DNA of 25,731 nt from Pelargonium nanum (Eukaryota; Streptophyta; Magnoliopsida; Geraniales; Geraniaceae). The position numbers and the translations under genes are program-made. Where the stretch lies: NCBI GenBank assembly GCA_036897485.1, contig JAYMTF010001165.1, positions 1-25,731 on the forward strand, given 5' to 3'. This document shows positions 19,901 through 25,731 of this stretch, one piece after another; the first letter of the stretch is position 1; each line of letters opens with the position of its first letter. The notes beneath the pieces were generated by a model. The model was not told the DNA's origin and did not search any database. It saw only the letters and a program-made list of their open reading frames with translations.

Positions 19901-22900
19901 CTGTAATGACAAGAGATTGACTGGAGGAAAGAGGAGAAAGAAGAAAGGGCAAGAGCCGCCGAAGAAGAAACACATATGGGCAGTAGAGGGCTCTTTGGCA
20001 GTAGAGAGCTCTTTGGCAAACCAGACCAAAGAGAAAGTTCCTGTTTTCTGTTGTTAGAAGTTAGAACCTTCCTTCACTTTGTTATATAGAATATTATAAT
20101 TTTTAGGGGAAATGACAAATGGGGGCCCAGTTTACGGTCCCAAAACACATAATGTACCTAAATTTGAAAACGTAGTTTTGGAGGTACCTATGTTATTTAC
20201 CCATATGTAATCGGTCAAGTTTAACAGAAAAATTCAAATTTATTGATCATGTGCGCTGCACATGACCATTTAAAAACTAAAATTCCCAATACACCCCTAT
20301 CTTCTCCAAGACTCTAAACTCTGAAGAAATCTCGTTTATCGTTCGGCACATTTCCGACCTCTGAAATGGCGGCGCGAGCGCACGACGTGGCGGCATTGAG
20401 TATCAAAGCGACTCGGCTGTCATCAATTTACCCGAACTCGTGGAGCTTTTCCTGCGGCCGGAGTCGTTGGTCCCACGCGTGACGCGACATTCAGGCATCG
20501 GCGACCAAAGCCGCCGCCATGGTTCAGCTCGACTCACTCGCACCGTCTAGCTCTGAGTCTTCTTCGCCGACCTTGTCGTTCACCGAGGGCGTATTGGAGC
20601 TGGGGGAGATCATAGAGTTGCCAAATATAGATGAGAGCTTTGACTCGCCGGTTCGAGAAACTACAGCTTCGTTTTGGAGGAGTTGGCCGTTGACCTAGTC
20701 GTATCAGAACAGATCTGCCTTGATCTTGCCGCAGATGAAAAAGAAGATCGAGATGGTTGCGAGTTTGAAGTTTCCGACCGCCGGAAACTGGGTTTTCCAG
20801 TAACTACCACAAAATCAAATAAACCCAGCCCCTCTAGGTGTTATTTGAAGGAATGTGAAATATAGAATTCTATAAACCCAACAATGATCCTTTTTCTCAA
20901 GTATTCACATTCAAGCAGACACAGTGTCTTCAAAACAATGATCTGAAATTTTCATTGGTGTAATATGTTCGATTAACAATTGATTTGTAAATATTTTTGC
21001 TCTATATATTGTTCTTCACAGGGAACAGATGCATTTTCTCAATCTGGTCTATATTCAAATCACCAAGATATCAGGCCATATATTGTTTTTTTAAAATAAA
21101 AAATGAACTCATGTTTGGACTGGAGAAGAAGATGAACAGAACGTTTTGAACTTTATTTTTTGTTTTGAAGGGTAGAATGGTCATTTTAAATTGAGAGTTA
21201 ACAGAGTTAGTTAATTTTTTAACTTTACATATGGAACCAAAACTTAAGTACCCCGAAAACTACCTTTTAAAACTTAGGTACCTCATGTGTTTTGGGACCG
21301 AAAAATGGGCCCCCATGTGTCATTACCCCTAATTTTTAAGGATCAAAATCTTGTAATATTTTGGTGTCCTTTGTACCTAAATTTAGTAAAATAAAAATAA
21401 TCTAATTATGGGATATTTATCCTTGTAGTTATTCTTTTCATTTTCTATTTTCAGCCTTTGGCTCGAATGGGAGCTACTGTGACGGGAATTGATGCTGTCG
21501 AGAAGAATATCAAGATTGCACGCCTCCATGCTGTATGGTCATCTCTCATCTCTTGCTCACAAAATTTAGCAGCAGTTTTTATGTAAATATTGGTCAAGAA
21601 ACTTTCGAAGTATCATATTCTCACAACATAGTTTTAAATTATTAGGAACATTTCCTCTATTTTATTCATCATACTCTAAGAACTGATTACAGTGCCATTC
21701 AAGATGCCATACTTGTTATTTGTTTGTGCCTTTGTGGTGATTATGGCTAATTTCTTATAATATAGTACCTCTGTATTTTCAAATCCATAGGGTAGTTTGG
21801 ATAAAACTTTCACATCAATGAATTCAGTTTTTTCATCAACAATAGTCTTTCATATTTAATTTTAAGATTCTGCATTTTGAGTTATTTGTAAGTCACCTTT
21901 CTCTAACTCCTACTATTATTCTGCACTGTACGGTACCATTTTCTATTTCTTCCTAGCATTCATTTACTATATTAATCTGATTACTTATTTTCAACACTTA
22001 ACTGAACTTATGTACTAGTGGTTAAAGCTTTGTTAAATTATTTTTTCATTTCATGGTAATTGTCTTACACATTGTGATGACCACATTCCAGTATACAAAG
22101 TATGCTAGGAAATCCCAATTTCTAGAATTCTCATTGTTTTCATCGCCCATCTTAGTCTCCTTGCCAATATGATTAGATTGAAGAGTTAGTCACTTAGTAT
22201 CATTTGAAAATTTTGAAATTTAGTTTTTTTTTACTGGTGAATTAATTCTTTTCATGTATATTGTCTATCGGGCTAGGATATTTATCAACTTTAACTTGTT
22301 TGCACAGGATTTGGATCCAGTGACTTCAAGCATTGAATATCGTTGCATTACAGCTGGTACATGCTGATCTTCTTTTGTTACTCTGTAGGTTAAGCTTTCT
22401 GGTCACATATTATGTCATGAGATTTTTTTTGTTTTTTTGTTTTTTTTTTGTGTGTGCACGATCATTCAGTTACATTTTTTTAATCTTTCAAGATGATAAT
22501 AGTATTGGTGGAATTGGTAAAGCCCTTGATGTCTTTTGCTTATTCCTAAATGAACATTTCTGGAGCTTGACACCCTCCAGACGCGTGTATTGGAAAACCT
22601 TGTAGCATGTTGAATTTGTTCTCGGTATGCCCATTGGACAAGGGCCCAATCATCAGTATGTAGGTGAAACACGAATCTTTGGTGATACACGCTCACCAAC
22701 AGTTAAAGTGTCATACATGAGTCCAGTAGTTAAGGTGCTATGTTTACCATGATACACCACTTGCTTGATTGGTGCCACCTAAAACACTAATTTATTTTGG
22801 GCCCTGAAAATTCAAATGATGTTCTGTGAAATGATTTGTTTACTACTAAATGATTACTTTTCCATGGACAGAAAAGCTGGTTGAGGAACAGCAGAACTTT

Positions 22901-22923
22901 GATGCGGTGATTTCTCTAGAGGT

Positions 22924-22964
<41 letters not shown>

Positions 22965-24795
22965 TATGTTGCATACTTATGTTCTGAACTACATAAGAAA
23001 TATGTACGTAATCCTGAATTATATAGTTCTCATTTTTAGTTCATTCCCACTACATAGGATATGTTATTAATAAAGTAACTAGTCAATAGCAAGCCCCTAG
23101 GGGGTGGCGCAATGGTCAAGACACACATCTCCATGTAGGAGGTCGTGGGTTCAAATCTCATTGCTTCGGGTGGGGTGGGGTTTGGGTTAAAAGGGGAGAG
23201 CTACCCCCTATTGTGTAGCTCAACTTAAAAAAACTAGTCAATAGCATACAAATTCTGTGTAAATTAGTTTTTGTGTTATTTTCTTCATGCTTTCCCTCGA
23301 GGGTATTAGAACTGGTCTGGATTTGTATCTGACTTGTTTCTATATTGAACTTAAGGTAATTGAGCACGTAGCAAATCCTGCTGAGTTCTGTAAGTCCCTA
23401 TCAGCGTTGACTGCTCCTGGTGGAGCTAGTGTAATTTCAACCATCAACCGATCTATGAGATCATATGCAACTGCTATTGTTGCAGCAGAGTATATCCTCC
23501 ACTGGGTATTATTCTTTCACTCATTTCAGAACTTAATAATAATTTGTTCAACATGCTTCAGCGTAGTTTGAAATTTTCTCATGAATCTATGATTAAAATT
23601 CTCTTTTGATTCAGTTTCCTGATAACTTGAATATTGCAATTTTTTTTCATTTTTATGCTCCTCTCAAGATTTCCGATAATGATTTCTGATTCCTGTGATC
23701 CACTGGCAAATGATTCACAGATCCCAAGTATTTGCTCATGATTTTAGTAGTCGTAGTTGGATGGGCAGTGTTTTACAAATAAGAATCTGGACATGCTTCC
23801 AAATTATTTGCTATTTTCATGAAGTTGATATTTAGGTCGTCGTGTTATGCGTGGTACTTGTTCATAAAAAATGGCCTTTAACCATTGAACATGATGAGGT
23901 CAAAATGAGATATCATATTAAGATAGTTATGTTTTACACAATAAGGGATGAAGAAGGAATACTTTTGAAAAAAAGAAAAGAAAGATAAGAAAACAGGAGT
24001 ACAATCTTGAAAATTAGGATCAAGATGCACTTTGTGGCCTACCAAAGCCCATCTGTTTCTCTGATTTTCTGGGATTTGGTAATTGTGTCAAGGTATATAC
24101 TTTTTAATAATTCTACTAAAAAATGGAATTTTTTATTTATTTTTGACACAAAAAGACTTTTATTGCCTTTGTTAGCAAACGATCATAACTTCTAAAAGTT
24201 GCTTAAGCCAACTTTTTTTGGGTAGTGTTACCATACATTCTCTTACTTTTGTGCCTACATTGGCCCCAAGAAATCACCAAATGGTGTCAAGTTATGTCTT
24301 ATTATCATTTCTGGAGGGGTCAATATGTATTCAAGCATATTTGAAGAGTATGTTTATTATGTCAGAAAAAAATGAGTTCGCATTCCCGGGAATGGGCGTT
24401 TTTCACTTGGTTGGCCTGTGCAATTCATGTTAAGATGGTTTGTTTTTGCATTCACTTGCTTCTGTTTTTGTAATACTTGTTGGAGTAAGATAGATATTAT
24501 ATGATTTTTAACAGCTTCCAAGGGGTACGCATCAGTGGTCAAGTTTCCTGACTCCGGAAGAATTAGTCCTCATCCTACAACGCTCTTCCATATCTGTAAG
24601 TCCGTTCATATATTGCTAAAATCATGTCATGCGTACAATTACAGTTACAAAGAACGATGATTGGCGTTTGGATTATTTTTGTTTGTGTAGGTTAAAGAGA
24701 TGGCGGGATTTGCGTATAACCCGTTGGCGGGAAGATGGATTCTATGTGATGATATCGGCGTGAATTTCATCGCCTTTGGTACCAAAAACATTTGA
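16990..24795 (+). CDS. COQ3: Ubiquinone biosynthesis O-methyltransferase, mitochondrial (nine exons)
   Basis: The enzyme performs both O-methylations of the quinone ring in coenzyme Q synthesis, using S-adenosylmethionine in the mitochondrial inner-membrane/matrix CoQ complex. Coding exons: 16990-17207, 17889-17978, 19087-19165, 21455-21532, 22308-22356, 22872-22921, 23356-23505, 24515-24595, 24691-24795. They join in frame to 299 residues, near the size of known plant COQ3. Residues 1 to about 50 are rich in Ser, Arg, Ala and Pro with almost no acids, as in mitochondrial targeting peptides. Then come [24 protein letters not shown], the SAM-binding [12 protein letters not shown] (118-129), GIDAVEKN with acidic D142, and [16 protein letters not shown] spanning exons 6-7, all diagnostic of the UbiG/COQ3 family. 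The C terminus has [12 protein letters not shown] and [12 protein letters not shown]. All introns are GT-AG; the donor after exon 6 (GAG/GTTCTC) is weak. A possible polyadenylation signal AATAAA is at 25065. Introns 1, 2, 3 and 6 hold transposon insertions. Confidence 0.95.
17400..17727 (+). mobile_element. TRIM element, copy 2, in COQ3 intron 1
   Basis: The element begins TGTTAGAGTATAAAACTAAT (17400) and its first terminal repeat ends at 17462 in TTTACA. A second, slightly truncated repeat occupies about 17663-17727 and ends CCTTACA. A primer-binding-site-like TGGTGACA follows the first repeat, and GCTTGCACGTGAGGGGAG, a purine-rich stretch, precedes the second. Perfect 5-bp target duplications TTCTA flank it at 17395-17399 and 17728-17732. 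It encodes nothing and lies in the same orientation as the gene. Confidence 0.8.
18001..18307 (+). mobile_element. TRIM element, copy 3, in COQ3 intron 2
   Basis: Two 70-bp terminal repeats, 18001-18070 and 18238-18307, both start TGTTAGAGTATAAAACTAAT and end TTACA. Right after the first comes TGATATCAGAGCGAG, one base from the TGGTATCAGAGC primer-binding site for initiator methionine tRNA. Right before the second is the polypurine-like GTGAGGGGGCG. Flanking 5-mers CTTAT (17996-18000) and CTTCT (18308-18312) differ by one base. At 307 bp in total with no coding capacity, it is a textbook TRIM. It also contains a partial internal repeat of the LTR start (AGTATAAAACTAATATTGGG, about 18141). Confidence 0.85.
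19191..20039 (-). mobile_element. Retroposed LINE-like sequence in COQ3 intron 3
   Basis: A 16-bp exact direct repeat, CCTGTTTTCTGTTGTT, lies at 19175-19190 and 20040-20055. Between the copies is 849 bp that begins with a T run (19196-19208), meaning a poly-A tail on the minus strand. Target duplication of this length plus an A tail is the mark of LINE-type reverse transcription. The part next to the tail (GGTACTTTATTCATTAATC, then GTACAAGTGAAGGAG and AATAAATAA) resembles the 3' tail of the LINE at 13222-15060. No ORF2 is present, and frames on the minus strand (for example 19433-19642) have no recognised domain, so it is a non-autonomous or internally deleted derivative. It sits 9 bp after the exon 3 donor. 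Confidence 0.75.
20106..21329. mobile_element. Pack-MULE-like transposon in COQ3 intron 3
   Basis: The element starts GGGGAAATGACAAATGGGGG and ends CCCCCATGTGTCATTACCCC. Its inverted repeats stay similar for more than 100 bp (GGTCCCAAAACACAT, GGTACCTA and AAAACGTAGTTTT-type blocks in both arms). An exact 9-bp target duplication, TAATTTTTA, lies at 20097-20105 and 21330-21338, which identifies the Mutator superfamily. No transposase is present. The interior carries a GC-rich fragment of a DREB/ERF transcription factor gene, so the element fits the definition of a Pack-MULE (a MULE that carries host gene pieces). Confidence 0.88.
20342..20698 (+). pseudogene. Captured DREB/ERF (AP2 domain) gene fragment
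   Basis: The plus strand reads [20 protein letters not shown] followed by IK from 20342, which is the second half of a DREB-type AP2 DNA-binding domain. A frame change at about 20410 leads to [20 protein letters not shown], the end of the domain. A second change near 20482 returns to the first frame with [19 protein letters not shown], a segment found after the domain in DREB proteins, then a Ser-rich stretch and [19 protein letters not shown], which resembles the C-terminal part of TINY/DREB A-4-type proteins. The fragment lacks the first half of the AP2 domain and has two frameshifts, so it cannot make a functional factor. It is on the same strand as COQ3. The following frame at 20674-20865 is of unknown origin. 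Confidence 0.82.
22480..22800. repeat. Unclassified repeat-like sequence in COQ3 intron 5
   Basis: This part of intron 5 (CGTGTATTGGAAAACCTTGT, GACAAGGGCCCAATCATC and GGTGAAACACGAATC are landmarks) has a composition unlike the T-rich intron around it and resembles transposon-derived sequence, but I find no terminal repeats or target duplication. Confidence 0.25.
22924..22964 (+). repeat. (CT)n(CA)n compound microsatellite at the exon 6 donor
   Basis: About 12 CT and 9 CA units in a row begin at the third base of intron 6. The 5' splice site is therefore GTTCTC, and the repeat forms intron positions +3 onwards. Confidence 0.95.
23092..23231 (+). mobile_element. tRNA-derived SINE in COQ3 intron 6
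   Basis: The element starts AGCCCCTAGGGGGTGGCGC and has an A box (TGGCGCAATGGTCAAG, about 23105-23120) and a B box (GGTTCAAATC, 23148-23157) separated by 30-odd bases, the spacing of a tRNA gene. A G-rich body and a short A-rich tail (CTTAAAAAAA) follow. Flanking exact 15-bp direct repeats AACTAGTCAATAGCA lie at 23077-23091 and 23232-23246. Its sequence differs from the SINE at 1011-1103, so it is another family or subfamily. Confidence 0.88.
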
Positions 24796-25080
24796 ACTGT
24801 GATTGTGGGCATATTCAGATAGATGTAAAGGAACATTCTTTTTTCTCTTGGAAAGTGTTATTATCCAATCCTGACAATAATATTGTTGAGCTTCCCGAGG
24901 AGTGGCTCTACTGATTTTATTTTCACATTGCATTGCCCAATCCGAACCCTATCCCATTCGCCACTTGACATTTGTTCTGTTCATCAAGAGACCGCATACA
25001 GGGGCCTGTAAAAATCAAGTGTAAGTGTTAGGAAGCCAAAACTCCTATTGCAGCTTCTAAAAGAAATAAAGGTACTCAAT
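24796..25080 (+). other. Probable COQ3 3' untranslated region
   Basis: After the TGA at 24793-24795 there is no further frame of interest. A canonical AATAAA at 25065-25070 is the clearest polyadenylation signal. CAATAAT near 24876 could serve as a nearer, weaker one. Confidence 0.4.
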
Positions 25081-25089
25081 GTGGTTTTC

Positions 25090-25490
25090 AATTTTTTTTA
25101 ACCTAAATTAGTAATTGTAATTTCAAATATTAATCCAAAATGGTATCTGACGCTAGATTCCGTTGGTTTTTATAATATGTCATCTGACGTGGAATTTAAG
25201 ATAATTTAAATAATTATTTATATTTAATGTTTTTGTTGACGTGCCGGATCATGTGTTAGTCACGTGATTCATTTAATGCAATTGACAATCATGTCAGCAA
25301 AATATTTGAATATTTTTTTTATTAAATGTTAAATTTGACGTAATGAAGAAACTGATAAAAGATTATGGCAAAAACTATTTTGGGTCCATATACTTGAAAA
25401 TTCATGGATTAATTTAGGTTTAAAAAATATTTAGAACAAATTGAGTCTATATGTAAAAGTTCATGGACCAAATTAATTTTTATTAGAAAT
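25090..25490. mobile_element. Degraded DNA-transposon-like arm
   Basis: The reverse complement of about 25490-25370 reads TTTGGTCCATGAACTTTTAC, then TAGACTCAATTTGTTC, TTTAAACCTAAATTAATCC and AAAATAGTTTTTGCC, a phrase structure of MULE-like arms. The left side has AACCTAAATTAG and ATTAATCCAAAATGG in inverted relation, but the outermost part is missing. No target duplication was found. Confidence 0.35.
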
Positions 25491-25638
25491 AAATGAATGT
25501 CAATTTCTGCTCCTTATTTTGTCGTAATTGGTCAATTGGATTGAGAAGAACCAAGTTGACCGGATGTTTGTTTGGAAAGTTTACTTCAAAATCCAATGGA
25601 GCAGAAAAGAGTTGGATGAAAATTGACGCTATTTTGTA

Positions 25639-25731
25639 GGGGTAATTACTGATGGACCCCTGTGCTTAACATGTTTTCATCTGGCACTCCTAAATTTTAA
25701 GTGTGAACTTTAGGCTACCCTGTGGTTTCAA
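25639..25731. mobile_element. Left terminus of a MULE-like element, cut by the window edge
   Basis: The sequence GGGGTAATTACTGATGGACC, continuing with TGGCACTCCTAAATTTTAAG and AGGCTACCCTGTGG, is the terminal-repeat type seen in the other MULEs of this window and starts with the same GGGG(T/A)AAT as the element at 20106. The left flank TATTTTGTA (25630-25638) should be repeated after the right end if this is correct. Confidence 0.5.

Noticed and set aside
23105-23160. Possible genuine tRNA gene
   Set aside because: A and B boxes are present, but the acceptor-stem halves do not pair and the exact 15-bp flanking repeats plus A-rich tail fit a SINE.
23287-23571. 94-codon continuous frame through COQ3 exon 7
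   Set aside because: Only residues from 23356 to 23505 match the COQ3 family; both sides are intron with proper AG and GT borders.

Overview
The window looks like nuclear DNA of a flowering plant, probably a eudicot. It is AT-rich, its genes are split by GT-AG introns, it carries a nine-exon ubiquinone-pathway gene of plant type, and transposon debris fills most of the rest. No plasmid, phage, CRISPR or bacterial gene organisation is visible. No species can be named from the sequence alone.

Two cellular genes can be supported. The first, on the minus strand at 1632-2142, is a two-exon gene for a 114-residue secreted cysteine-rich peptide of unknown function. The second, on the plus strand at 16990-24795, is a complete nine-exon COQ3 gene for the mitochondrial hexaprenyldihydroxybenzoate/demethylubiquinol O-methyltransferase of coenzyme Q synthesis. 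Its 299 codons join in frame across all eight introns. The two genes have no obvious functional link.

Layout: 1-120 is the end of a long LTR. 270-475 is a miniature LTR element (TRIM). 810-930 is a promoter-like stretch with a very short reading frame. 1011-1103 is a tRNA-derived SINE. 1632-2142 is the peptide gene. About 3000-5300 is a decayed Ty3/gypsy element with a broken gag. 5393-7485 is a Mutator-like element (MULE) with internal tandem duplications and a nested terminal-inverted-repeat unit. 8525-8724 is one arm of a related MULE. 9580-12610 is two long LTR copies in direct tandem. About 12640-13180 is another MULE arm. About 13250-15060 is an internally deleted LINE with a broken ORF1. 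About 15660-16520 is a further LTR of the same family in the opposite orientation.

The COQ3 introns have received a series of insertions: TRIM elements in introns 1 and 2, a retroposed LINE-like sequence and a gene-carrying MULE in intron 3, and a SINE in intron 6. Each boundary can be read from a target-site duplication. The most notable is the intron 3 MULE (20106-21329), with an exact 9-bp duplication and a captured, frameshifted fragment of a DREB/ERF-type AP2 transcription factor gene. All these insertions spare the exons, so COQ3 still appears able to encode its full protein.
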